A stretch of DNA of 64,000 bases from Streptomyces pacificus (GTDB lineage: Bacteria > Actinomycetota > Actinomycetes > Streptomycetales > Streptomycetaceae). Below the pieces are notes generated by a model. That model was given only the letters and a program-made list of their open reading frames with translations, had not been told where the DNA came from and made no database searches. Each line of letters begins with the position of its first letter. Within the stretch, counting starts at the first letter, position 1. The translations under genes and the position numbers were made by a program. The stretch spans positions 1-64,000 of the forward strand of contig NZ_BLLG01000013.1 in assembly GCF_011766325.1 (NCBI RefSeq), read 5' to 3'. Below, piece by piece: positions 1-9,628 of this stretch.

Positions 1-3000
1 GGGGTTCTGGTGGTGGACGAGTTGCGTGCGTTTCTGGGGCGGATGCTGCCGTCGTATATGGTTCCGCGTCGTTTTGTGGTGCTGGAGGCGCTGCCTTTGA
101 CGGCGCAGGGCAAGACGGACTATCGGGGGTTGCCTGTTCCCGAGGCGGTGCGTCCGGTGCTGAGTCGTCCGTATGCGGTTCCCGAGGGGGGTACGGAGGA
201 GTCGCTGGCGGTGATCTGGGGTCGGGTCCTGGGTGTCGACCGGGTCGGTCGACATGACGACTTCTTCGACCTCGGGGGCGACTCCATCCGCTCCCTCCAG
301 GTCCTCGGCCAGGCACGCGACGCCGGCATCACCTTCCGGGTACAGGACCTGCTGGACCGCCCGGTGCTCGCGGAGCTCGCCGAAGCGGTCGACCGGGCAG
401 CGGACGCCGACGAGGCCGGTACGCCGGCCGCGACGTCCGCGACCTCCTCCGCGCCGGCCACGCCGGCCGCGACGCCACCCGCCCCGTTCTCGCTGCTCGC
501 CCCGGAGGACCGGGAGCTGCTGCCCGACGGTCTCGAGGACGCCTATCCGATGGCCGAGCTGCAGGTCGGCATGGTCTACGAGATGCAGCTCGACCCCGAA
601 CGGGCCCCTTACCACAACGTGGACAGCCTGCGTATCGCCGGCCCGTTCGACGAGGACGCCTTCCGCGACGCCGTGGCCCGCGTCGTACGCCGCCACCCCG
701 TGCTGCGCACCTCCTTCAACCTCGCCGACTACAGCGAACCCCTGCAACTGGTCCACCCCGCGGCGGACCCGCCGATCACGGTGGTGGACCTTCGGCACCG
801 GAGCCCGGCGGAGCAGACGGCCGCGGTGGCCCGCTACGCAAGGAGCGAGCAGCGTCACCCGTTCGACGTGACCAGGGCCCCCTTGTACCGGATGGCCGTG
901 CACATCCGGTCCGGCGATGTCTTCGAGTGGACGGTCACCGAGCACCACGCGATCCTCGACGGCTGGAGCCTGGCCTCCACGCTCTCGGAGATCGACGAGG
1001 TCTACCGCCTGCTTCTCGACGGACAGGACCCCCAAGCGGCGCCGCCCCGTTCCACCTACCGCGACTTCATCGCGGCCGAACGCGCGGCACTGCTCTCGCA
1101 GGAGTCCGCCGGCTACTGGCTGCGGCTCCTGGCGGGACGCCCGGACGGCCGGCTGCCCCGGCTGCCGGACGGGCTCGCCCCCCGGGAGCCGGCGCGGCCC
1201 GCGGCGAGCGGCACCCACGAGCGTGACGAGAGCCTCGGCTGGGGTGCGCTGACCACCCGGGTGTCCGGCGAACTGCTGCTGCGGCTGGAGGAGTTCGCCC
1301 GTCGCAGCCGTGTGCCGTTCAAGTCGGTCGTCCTCGCCGCGCATCTGCGGGTGATCAGCCTGGTGTCGGGCAGCTCCGACGTCCTGGTCGGGCTCACCGC
1401 GAACGGCCGGCTGGAGGAGGCCGACGGCGCTGAGGCCCGGGGACTGTTCCTCAACACCGTCCCCTTCCGCCTGCGACTGCCCGACGGCGACTGGACCGAC
1501 CTGGTACGCGCCGTCTTCGCCGCGGAACGCGAACTGCTGCCCCACCGCCGCTACCCCATGGCCGCGCTCCGGCGCGCGCTCGGCACCGGAGAGCTGTTCG
1601 AGGCGAGCTTCACCTACAACCACTTCCACCAGTTCGGCCGGCTGGCCGAGCGGGGCAGGCTCGTCGCCCCGGAACCCGGCACCGATGTGCCGGGGACGGC
1701 ACGGACCGACTTCCCGCTCGGGGTCACGGTCAGCCGCGAGCCGGCGGCCGGTGGCCTGCACCTGGAGTTGGAGTACGACACAGGAAAGCTCACCGGCGAC
1801 CAGGTGGCGCTGCTCTGCGACTACCATCTGCGGGTGCTGGAGGCCATGGCGGACGGCGCCGCGGCCTCCCACCGGCACGCCACGCTGCTCGGCGAAGCCG
1901 AGGAGGCGCTGCTGTCCTCCTGGAGCGGCACGGCGGCGCCCCGGCCCGGGATCCCGGTCCACGAGCTGCTGCGCGAGCAGGCGGCCCGCACCCCGGACGC
2001 CGTCGCCCTGAAGGACGCCGCCGCCGACGGAGGCGGCGGCGGGGACGGGGGCGGCGGCGGGGACGGGGGCGGGGACACCGAGATCGGCTTCGCGGAACTC
2101 GACGCCCGCAGCGACGAACTGGCCCGCATCCTGTGCGCGCGGGGCGTGGGGCGCGGAGACCGGGTGGGCGTTCTGCTGCCTCCCGGATCCGCCGCGCTCA
2201 CCGCCGTCTGGGCGGTGTGGAAGGCGGGCGCCGCCTTCCTGCCCCTCGACCCCGGGCTGCCCGCCGCGCGGCTGAGTGCGATGGTCGACGACGCCCGGCC
2301 GGCGCTGCTGGTCACCGACCGCATGGACACCGCGCCGCACGGATACCCGGTGCTCGACCCCTCGGAGTCCGGCCCCGCCCCGGAACGCGCCGACCTGCCG
2401 GCGGTCGGGCCCGCCGATCTCGCCTGCGTGATGTACACATCGGGCACGAGCGGACACCCCAAGGGCGTCATGATCGAGCACGGCGGCCTCGCCGGCTACG
2501 CGACGGCCCGGCTCCTCCCGCGCCTGCGGTCGGCCGGCTCGGGGGCGAAGCTGAGGGTGGTGGCCGGCACGTCCTCGTTCGTGTCCGACTTCTTCCTGGC
2601 CCAGATCCTGCCGCTGCTGGACGGCCACACCGTGCTCGTGCTGCCGCCCGGCGAGGGCCGCGACCCGCGCTACCTCGTCGAGCGCGCCCACCACCCGGAC
2701 CGGGCGGTCGACGTCATCGAGGCGACGACGGCGCAGGTGCACCTCCTGGCCGAGGCGGGACTCCTCGACGCGCCGTATCCGCCGCGCCTCCTGGTGATCG
2801 GCGGTGAGTCGTGCCCGCCCGACCTGTGGGCCGTGCTGCGCGCGCATCCCGCGACGACGGCGTTCAACACCTACGGCCCGACCGAGGCCACCGTGGACGT
2901 CACGGCCGTGAACCTGGCCGACTGCCCGGCGCCCGTCATCGGCTCCCCGTACGGCGACGCGCGGATCCACCTCCTCGACGACGCGATGCAGCGGGTACCC

Positions 3001-6000
3001 GCGGGCACGACGGGCGAGATCCATGTGGGTGGCGACAGCGTCGGCCGCGGCTACCTCGGCCGGCCGCAGGCCACGGCCGACGCCTTCGTCCCCGACCCCT
3101 GGGGGCCGCCCGGCAGCCGTCTCTACCGCACCGGCGACCTCGGCCGCTGGACGGCCCAGGGGCGGATCGAGTTCCTCGGCCGACGCGACCTCCAGGTGAA
3201 GATCCTGGGGCAGCGGGTGGAGCCGGAGGAGGTCGAGTCCGCGCTGCGCACCCATCCCGGAGTCCGGGCCGCCGCCGTGACCTCCCATCGGACGGCCACG
3301 GGCGGGGTCCGGCTGGTGGCCCATGTGGTTCCCGGGGAGGGAACCCCGCCCGTCCCCGGCGGGATCCGGGAGCACCTGCGCACGCGGCTGCCCGCCGCGG
3401 CCGTGCCGGCGCTTGTCCGCCTGGTGGGCGCGCTGCCGCTCACCGCGAGCGGGAAGGTCGACCGCTCGGCGCTGCGGCCACCGGACGAGGCCCCCTCGAG
3501 CCCGGCGGACTCCCCGGCCCCCTCACCCCTCTCACCCCTCTCACCCCTCTCGGCCCCCTCCCCCCTCGCTCCCCCGGCGGCCGCCGCGCCCACGGCCCCC
3601 AGGACGGGGACCGAACACCGGCTGGCACAGGTGTGGGCCTCGGTCCTCGGCGTCCCGGCGGTCGGAGTCGAGGACGACTTCGTGACCCTGGGCGGTCACT
3701 CGCTGCTCGCGGTACGCCTCGCCCTGCGGATCAGCGACGCGTTCGACGTCGACTTCCGCCTGCCCCGGGTGTTCGACCTGCCCACCGTGGCCGAGCAGGC
3801 CGAGTGGATCGACCGGTCCGCCGCCGCCGACGGCCGGGAGGCGGCCGCCCTCGCCCCCATCCCGCACCTGAGGTACGCCGCCGGTGAGGCGATGCCCGCC
3901 TCCTTCGCACAGCAACGCCTGTGGTTCCTGTGGCACCTGGCACCCGACAGCCCGACTTACAACGTCGCCTGGGCCCACGACCTCCACGGCGGTCTGGACA
4001 CCGCTCTGCTGTCCGTCTGCCTGGACCTCGTCGTCGAGCGCTTCGAGGCACTGCGCACCACCCTGCGGGCCGGGCGCGACGGCGACGTCGTCCAGGTGGT
4101 CCACCCGCCCCGTCCACGCCGCCTCGCACCGCAGGACGCCGCACCGGACGCCGTCGGGGCACTCGTCGACCGCGCCGCGGCCGAGCCGTTCGACCTCACC
4201 GCGGGCCCGCTGCTGCGCGCCCGCCTCTGGCGCACCGGCCCCGACCACCACGTACTCCTCCTCGTCGCCCACCATGTCGCCCTCGACGAGTGGTCCCTGG
4301 CCCTCCTGGAGCGGGACCTGTGGTCCCTGTACCGCGGCGACGGAGACCTCACGGCCGCCCGGCTTCCCGAGCTCCGGGCGACGTACGTCGACTACGCCGG
4401 CTGGCAGCGCACCCTGCTCACCCGCGGCGACGAGGAGACGGCCGGCGTGCTCCGCGAGGACCTGGCCCACTGGACCCGCGCCCTCGCCGGCAGCACGCCC
4501 ACCGGCCCGGCGCCCGACCTGCCCGCGCCGGCCACCCGCACCTTCGCCGGCGACAGCCGGGGCGTCCACCTGCCCGCCGACCGGATCCAGGCGCTCGACG
4601 CGCTCCGCGACACCACCCGCACCACCGACTTCACCGTCCTGCTCGCCTGCTACGTCCTGCTGCTCGCCCGTCACACCGGTGACCACGACATCGTGGTCGG
4701 TACGCCCGTCTCCGGCCGCTCGCACCCCGACCTCGCGGACGTCGTCGGGTTCTTCGTCAACACCCTGGCGCTGCGCTTCCGACTGGATCCGCACGACGAC
4801 TTCCGGACCCATCTCGACCGGGTCCGCTCCACCGTCCTGGAGGCGTTCGCCCACCAGGAGACGCCGTTCGAGCATGTGGTGCGCGCCGTCGCGCCGCAGC
4901 GCGCCGGCACCCACAACCCGCTCTTCCGCACGATGTTCAGCTACGCGTCGAGCCTCCACCAGGAGGACCCGGCCGCACGCGCGCCGGGCGGCCTCACCCT
5001 CCGCGAGCGCCGGATCCGCCCCACGGGAAGCCACTTCGACCTCTCCTTCGCCGTCACCCGCACCGCGGACGGTCTCGACGTCACGGTCGAGTACAGCACC
5101 GAGCTCTACCGCCCGGCGACCGCCGAGCGGCTTCTGGAGTCCTTCACCGAACTGCTCGCCGGCGCGGGCCGCACCCCCGCCCCGCCGCTGGGCGACCTCC
5201 TGGCCGCCTCCCCGCGCGAACGACGGACGCTGGCCGCCTGGAACGACGCGGCGATCACCCCGACGACGCGCACCCCCGTCCACCATCTGCTGGCCCGGCA
5301 GACCCGGCGCACGCCCGACGCGACCGCCGTCCACCACGGCGAGAACCGCCTGAGCTTCCGTCAACTCGACACCGCCAGCACCCGGCTCGCCCGCACCCTG
5401 CACCACCGCGGCGTACGGCGCGGTGACACCGTCGGCCTGCACCTTCCGCCCGGCGTGGACACGCTCACCGCCATCTGGGCCGTCTGGAAGGCGGGCGCGG
5501 CCTTCGTGCCGCTCGACCCCGACCTCCCGCCGGCGCTGCTGGGCCGCATACGGGACGGCGCGGGAACCGCTGTGGTGATCACCGGCAACGCGGCGACCGC
5601 GCCCCGGGGGTGCCCGCTGCTCGACCTCTCGGCCGTCCCCGAGGACCCGCCTCCCGCACGGCTGCCGGAGGTCGGCCCCCTCGACCTGGCGTATGTGATG
5701 TACACATCCGGCACGACCGGCCACCCCAAGGGCGTCATGATCGAACACGGCAGCCTGGGCAACCTTGCGGCCGCCCAGCTCCTGCCCCGGGTCCGGGCCG
5801 CCGTGGGCGACGGCAAGGTGCGGGTGCTGACCGGCACCTCGGCGTACCTCTCCGACTTCTTCCTCGCCCAGGCACTCCTGCTGCTCGACGGCCACACCCT
5901 GGTCGTGCCGACGCCCGGGGAACGCCGCGACCCCGGCACACCGGCCCGGTGGGCGGCGGACCCGGAACGGGCGGTCGGCTTCATCGAGGCCACCACGGCG

Positions 6001-7836
6001 CAGGTGCAGGCCTACGCGGAGGCCGGCCTGCTGACGGCGCCGCACCCGCCACGGGTGATCGTCGTGGCCGGCGAGCCCTGCCCGCCGGACCTGTGGACGG
6101 CCCTGCGCGAGCACCCCGCGCTGACCGCCTACAACGGCTACGGGCCGACCGAGGCCACCGTCGAAGCCACCTTCGCCGACCTGGCCGACCACCCCGCGCC
6201 CGTCATCGGAACCCCCTACGGCAACGCCCGGATCCATGTCCTCGGCTCCGACGGGCGGCCCGTCCCGCCGGGCACCGTCGGCGAGATCCACATCGGCGGG
6301 CCCGGCGTCGGCCGCGGATACCTCGGCCGGCCCGCCGCCACCGCCGCCGCCTTCCCGCCCGACCCCTTCGGGCCGCCCGGCAGCCGCCTTTACGCCACCG
6401 GAGACCTCGGCCGCCACCTCACCAACGGCCTTGTCGAGTTCCACGGGCGCCACGACCACCAGTTGAAGGTCGCCGGCCGGCGGATCGAACCCGAGGAGGT
6501 CGAGACCGCCCTGCGCAGCCATCCCGGCATCGCCGCCGCCGCCGTGACACGGCACCCCGGACACGAGCACCTCACCGCCCACCTCGTGGCCGCACCCGGC
6601 CACACCCCCGACCCCCGCCGGCTCCGGGAGCACCTCGCCGAACTGCTGCCCGCCGCCGCGATACCCGCCGGCTACGCCGTCCACCCGGCCCTGCCCACCA
6701 CCCCCGGAGGCAAGCTCGACCGCAGGGCCCTGCCGGAGCCGCGCCGGACACCGGGCGCCGACCGGCGGCCCGCGCCGCACGGTCCCCGCACCGACACCGA
6801 ACGGCTCGTCGCCGGCGTCTGGAGCGACCTGCTCGGCGTCGACGACATCGGCGTCCACGACGACTTCTTCGTCCTGGGCGGCCACTCCCTGCTCGCCGTG
6901 CGACTCGTCGGCCGGCTCCGGGAAGCCGCCGGCACCGAGATGCCGCTCGCCCGCCTCTACGCCGACTCCACCGTGGCCGGCCAGGCGGCGTGGATCGACG
7001 GGACCCACCCCGCCCGGGGCACCGGCACGCAGCGGATCGTGCCCATGGCCGGCATCCCTGGACGCCGCCCGCTGGTGCTGGTGCATCCGCTGGGCGGGAC
7101 GCTCTTCCCGTACCGCGACCTCGCGGCCGAGACGGGCGGCTCCTACGAGGTGCTGGGCGTCCACGCCGACCTGCGGACCGGGACCGGCCCGCAGGACCTC
7201 GGCGCACTCGCCGAGTCGTACGCGGGGGAACTCGCGGAGGTGCTCGACGGACGCGAGCCCGTGGTGGCGGGCTGGTCGGCCGGTGGCGTCCTGGCCCACG
7301 AACTCGCCGTCCGCCTCACCCGGCACGGCATCGGCGTCCACCGGCTCGTCGTCCTCGACGCGGCCCCCGCCCCCGTCGGCGGTGGTCCGGCCGGGGACGG
7401 CGGCGCGGCCGACGCTGCGGCACTGGACGCGCTGCTCGACCGGGTGGCGGACGAAGGACCGGCCGCGCTGCCCACGGCCGAGGGCGGCGGCGAACTGCTG
7501 GCCTTGCTGGGCGTCGATCCCGGGGAACTGGCCGCGCTCGACGGCCCGGCCACCGCCTCGATCATGGCCTTCTGGCGGGACATGCTCACCGCACTGGCCC
7601 GGCACCGGCCCTCCCGGTTCGACGGAGCCGCCGACCTCGTCCTGTCCGCCGCGGCAGACGACGCGGACCGGCTGCGCACGATCGAGGGATGGCGGGCGGC
7701 GACCCGTGAGCTGTCGGTGCGCACGGTCGGCGCCGACCACTTCCGGATGCTGCGGCGCCCCTGGATCACCACGGTGGCGGACGTGCTGCGCGAGGCGGCG
7801 GACCCGCGCCACCCGATCGAAGAGACAGGAGTCTGA
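1..7836 (+). CDS. NRPS, terminal subunit: (A)-PCP-C-A-PCP-C-A-PCP-TE, 5' end outside window
   Basis: Non-ribosomal peptide synthetase; the frame is open to base 1, so the start lies upstream. Numbering residues from base 10: tail of an adenylation (A) domain with its A10-like GKTD motif (about 36-40); PCP with Ser92 in GGDS; condensation domain with HHAILDG at 312-318; complete A domain with core YTSGTSGHPKG near 809; PCP with Ser1231 in GGHS; condensation domain with HHVALDE at 1421-1427 (Gly replaced by Glu); complete A domain with YTSGTTGHPKG near 1898; PCP with Ser2293; thioesterase with GWSAGG (nucleophile Ser2423) and a likely catalytic His2577. It should extend the chain by two or more residues and release it. 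The A-domain pockets are atypical (see findings). No epimerase domain is seen. The next gene follows after 1 nt. Confidence 0.97.
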   Translation, partial: GVLVVDELRAFLGRMLPSYMVPRRFVVLEALPLTAQGKTDYRGLPVPEAVRPVLSRPYAVPEGGTEESLAVIWGRVLGVDRVGRHDDFFDLGGDSIRSLQVLGQARDAGITFRVQDLLDRPVLAELAEAVDRAADADEAGTPAATSATSSAPATPAATPPAPFSLLAPEDRELLPDGLEDAYPMAELQVGMVYEMQLDPERAPYHNVDSLRIAGPFDEDAFRDAVARVVRRHPVLRTSFNLADYSEPLQLVHPAADPPITVVDLRHRSPAEQTAAVARYARSEQRHPFDVTRAPLYRMAVHIRSGDVFEWTVTEHHAILDGWSLASTLSEIDEVYRLLLDGQDPQAAPPRSTYRDFIAAERAALLSQESAGYWLRLLAGRPDGRLPRLPDGLAPREPARPAASGTHERDESLGWGALTTRVSGELLLRLEEFARRSRVPFKSVVLAAHLRVISLVSGSSDVLVGLTANGRLEEADGAEARGLFLNTVPFRLRLPDGDWTDLVRAVFAAERELLPHRRYPMAALRRALGTGELFEASFTYNHFHQFGRLAERGRLVAPEPGTDVPGTARTDFPLGVTVSREPAAGGLHLELEYDTGKLTGDQVALLCDYHLRVLEAMADGAAASHRHATLLGEAEEALLSSWSGTAAPRPGIPVHELLREQAARTPDAVALKDAAADGGGGGDGGGGGDGGGDTEIGFAELDARSDELARILCARGVGRGDRVGVLLPPGSAALTAVWAVWKAGAAFLPLDPGLPAARLSAMVDDARPALLVTDRMDTAPHGYPVLDPSESGPAPERADLPAVGPADLACVMYTSGTSGHPKGVMIEHGGLAGYATARLLPRLRSAGSGAKLRVVAGTSSFVSDFFLAQILPLLDGHTVLVLPPGEGRDPRYLVERAHHPDRAVDVIEATTAQVHLLAEAGLLDAPYPPRLLVIGGESCPPDLWAVLRAHPATTAFNTYGPTEATVDVTAVNLADCPAPVIGSPYGDARIHLLDDAMQRVPAGTTGEIHVGGDSVGRGYLGRPQATADAFVPDPWGPPGSRLYRTGDLGRWTAQGRIEFLGRRDLQVKILGQRVEPEEVESALRTHPGVRAAAVTSHRTATGGVRLVAHVVPGEGTPPVPGGIREHLRTRLPAAAVPALVRLVGALPLTASGKVDRSALRPPDEAPSSPADSPAPSPLSPLSPLSAPSPLAPPAAAAPTAPRTGTEHRLAQVWASVLGVPAVGVEDDFVTLGGHSLLAVRLALRISDAFDVDFRLPRVFDLPTVAEQAEWIDRSAAADGREAAALAPIPHLRYAAGEAMPASFAQQRLWFLWHLAPDSPTYNVAWAHDLHGGLDTALLSVCLDLVVERFEALRTTLRAGRDGDVVQVVHPPRPRRLAPQDAAPDAVGALVDRAAAEPFDLTAGPLLRARLWRTGPDHHVLLLVAHHVALDEWSLALLERDLWSLYRGDGDLTAARLPELRATYVDYAGWQRTLLTRGDEETAGVLREDLAHWTRALAGSTPTGPAPDLPAPATRTFAGDSRGVHLPADRIQALDALRDTTRTTDFTVLLACYVLLLARHTGDHDIVVGTPVSGRSHPDLADVVGFFVNTLALRFRLDPHDDFRTHLDRVRSTVLEAFAHQETPFEHVVRAVAPQRAGTHNPLFRTMFSYASSLHQEDPAARAPGGLTLRERRIRPTGSHFDLSFAVTRTADGLDVTVEYSTELYRPATAERLLESFTELLAGAGRTPAPPLGDLLAASPRERRTLAAWNDAAITPTTRTPVHHLLARQTRRTPDATAVHHGENRLSFRQLDTASTRLARTLHHRGVRRGDTVGLHLPPGVDTLTAIWAVWKAGAAFVPLDPDLPPALLGRIRDGAGTAVVITGNAATAPRGCPLLDLSAVPEDPPPARLPEVGPLDLAYVMYTSGTTGHPKGVMIEHGSLGNLAAAQLLPRVRAAVGDGKVRVLTGTSAYLSDFFLAQALLLLDGHTLVVPTPGERRDPGTPARWAADPERAVGFIEATTAQVQAYAEAGLLTAPHPPRVIVVAGEPCPPDLWTALREHPALTAYNGYGPTEATVEATFADLADHPAPVIGTPYGNARIHVLGSDGRPVPPGTVGEIHIGGPGVGRGYLGRPAATAAAFPPDPFGPPGSRLYATGDLGRHLTNGLVEFHGRHDHQLKVAGRRIEPEEVETALRSHPGIAAAAVTRHPGHEHLTAHLVAAPGHTPDPRRLREHLAELLPAAAIPAGYAVHPALPTTPGGKLDRRALPEPRRTPGADRRPAPHGPRTDTERLVAGVWSDLLGVDDIGVHDDFFVLGGHSLLAVRLVGRLREAAGTEMPLARLYADSTVAGQAAWIDGTHPARGTGTQRIVPMAGIPGRRPLVLVHPLGGTLFPYRDLAAETGGSYEVLGVHADLRTGTGPQDLGALAESYAGELAEVLDGREPVVAGWSAGGVLAHELAVRLTRHGIGVHRLVVLDAAPAPVGGGPAGDGGAADAAALDALLDRVADEGPAALPTAEGGGELLALLGVDPGELAALDGPATASIMAFWRDMLTALARHRPSRFDGAADLVLSAAADDADRLRTIEGWRAATRELSVRTVGADHFRMLRRPWITTVADVLREAADPRHPIEETGV
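2029..2076 (+). repeat. 18-nt Gly/Asp-coding tandem repeat inside an A domain
   Basis: Two full 18-nt units and one 12-nt unit encode GGGGGD, GGGGGD and GGGD, residues about 674-689 of the NRPS. They sit in the N-terminal part of an adenylation domain, between the start of the domain and the FAELD (A1-like) segment. In-frame expansion by slippage is the likely origin. Confidence 0.85.
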
Positions 7837-7837
7837 C

Positions 7838-9628
7838 GTGCTGGTGCTCGGTATCAGCGGGCTCGACCGCTCGATGTCCGTCAAGCAGGACATGCTGCCC
7901 GGCCTCGACCGGCGCGAGCGGCGCCTGGTGCAGGGGCTGGACTCGGCCGCGGCCCTGGTCGACGAGAACGGCGTCGTCGCCGCTTCGGCCCAGGAGCGCC
8001 ACGACGGCGTCAAGGGGACCGGGGCGTTCCCCGCCGACGCAATCGAGGCGTGCCTGCGCATGGCCGGTGCGGCCCTGGACGACGTGGCGCAGGTGGCCCA
8101 CGGCTTCCGGTACGAGCCCTCCGCGGCCTTCGAGCGCGACGCCTACGCACGCCGCTGGTACGCCGAGGTGTACCGGGAGCGGGTGCAACTCGACGTGCTC
8201 CGCGAGCACTACCCGGAGCAGGACTGGGACCGCAAGCTCGTGCGGGTCCCCCACCATCTCGCCCATGCGGCGAGCGCCTACTACCTGAGCGGCTTCACCG
8301 ACGCCACCGTCCTCGTCGCCGACGGCATGGGCGAGAGCGAGTCCACCTCGGTGTTCGCGGGGCGCGGCGCCGGTCTGGGCCTCCTGCGCAGCCATCCGAT
8401 CTCCCACTCGCTCGGCATCCTCTACAGCGTCGTCACCCAGTACCTGGGCTTCGTGCCCGGCATGGACGAGTACAAGGTGATGGGCCTCGCCCCCTACGGC
8501 GACACCGGCCGATACGCCCGCGCCGCCGGCGAGCTGGCGCGGCAGGTACCCGGCGGCCGGCTGCTGGTCCCCGTACTCGCCCACGACCGGACACCGGTGG
8601 AACGGGAGACCCACCGCGGTGCGATCCGGCGCCTCGAAGAGCTGTTCGGACCGGCCAGGCACCCCGAAGCCCCCCTGGACCAGCGGCACATGGACATCGC
8701 GGCCGTCCTCCAGCACGCGCTGGAGCGGAGCCTGCTGCACGTGCTGCGCACGGCGGCCGAGGACCCGCAGGGGGGCTCCCGCTCGCTGTGCATGGCGGGC
8801 GGGGTCGCCCTCAACTGCACCGCCAACGGGGTCATCGCCCGCAGCGGTCTCTACGACCGGGTCTTCGTGCAGCCGGCGGCCGGGGACGACGGGGCCGCCC
8901 TGGGAGCGGCGCTGTGGCAGATGCGGCAGCACGCGCCCGCGCCGCCGGCGGCGATGACGATGCCGTACTGGGGCGAGGAGTTCGGGGAGCGGGAGATCGA
9001 GGAGGCGCTCTCGGCGCTCGGCCCCGGTCACACCCTCGTCAGGCTCCCGGAGGAACGGCTGCCGGCGCAGGTGTCGGCGCTGATCGGCGGCGGCGCCGTC
9101 GTCGCCTGGCACCAGGGGCGCATGGAGTTCGGCCCGCGGGCGCTGGGCAACCGCAGCATCCTGGCCGACCCCAGGGCGCCCGGTATGCGGGCCCGGCTGA
9201 ACACGCTGGTCAAGCAGCGGGAGGAGTTCCGGCCCTTCGCTCCCGCCGTCACCGCGGAGGACGCGGGGGAGTACTTCGAGATGGAGCCCGGCCGGGAGAG
9301 CATGTACCGGCACATGCTGTTCGTCACCCGGGTACGCGAGAAGCACCGGGAGGCGCTGCCCGCGATCACCCATGTCGACGGGTCGGCCCGTGTCCAGGTC
9401 GTCGAACGGCCGACGGCGCCGCGGTTCTGGCGGCTGATCCGGCGCTTCGGCGACGACTTCGGTGTCCCGGTGCTGCTCAACACGTCGTTCAACCTGCGGG
9501 GGCAGCCGATCGTGCGGACGCCGCGTGAGGCGGTCGAGACCTATGCCCGCTCGACGCTGGACGCCCTGGCGATCGGCGACCGGCTGGTCACCCGGGACGG
9601 CGCGGTGCGGGACGGCGGCCATGGCTGA
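7838..9628 (+). CDS. NodU/CmcH-family carbamoyltransferase
   Basis: 596 residues. Expected to transfer a carbamoyl group from carbamoyl phosphate, via a carbamoyl-adenylate, to a hydroxyl or amine of the product or a precursor. The N-terminal Kae1-like domain shows HHLAHAASAYY and the DGMGE segment; the GGVALNCTANG segment and the C-terminal part (GPRALGNRSI, LLNTSFNLRG) are hallmarks of the family. GTG start chosen because AGACAGGA lies just upstream and the frame begins 1 nt after the NRPS stop; a later ATG at 7874 would remove part of the first strand. The 3' end overlaps the next NRPS gene by 8 nt, so the genes are co-transcribed. It points to a carbamoylated peptide or a carbamoylated building block. 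Confidence 0.93.
   Translation: MLVLGISGLDRSMSVKQDMLPGLDRRERRLVQGLDSAAALVDENGVVAASAQERHDGVKGTGAFPADAIEACLRMAGAALDDVAQVAHGFRYEPSAAFERDAYARRWYAEVYRERVQLDVLREHYPEQDWDRKLVRVPHHLAHAASAYYLSGFTDATVLVADGMGESESTSVFAGRGAGLGLLRSHPISHSLGILYSVVTQYLGFVPGMDEYKVMGLAPYGDTGRYARAAGELARQVPGGRLLVPVLAHDRTPVERETHRGAIRRLEELFGPARHPEAPLDQRHMDIAAVLQHALERSLLHVLRTAAEDPQGGSRSLCMAGGVALNCTANGVIARSGLYDRVFVQPAAGDDGAALGAALWQMRQHAPAPPAAMTMPYWGEEFGEREIEEALSALGPGHTLVRLPEERLPAQVSALIGGGAVVAWHQGRMEFGPRALGNRSILADPRAPGMRARLNTLVKQREEFRPFAPAVTAEDAGEYFEMEPGRESMYRHMLFVTRVREKHREALPAITHVDGSARVQVVERPTAPRFWRLIRRFGDDFGVPVLLNTSFNLRGQPIVRTPREAVETYARSTLDALAIGDRLVTRDGAVRDGGHG

Noticed and set aside
3541..8061. Very long minus-strand open frame opposite the NRPS
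   Set aside because: Antisense of a GC-rich coding region; the translation is Gly/Arg/Val-rich without any domain, and the + strand has clear NRPS motifs.
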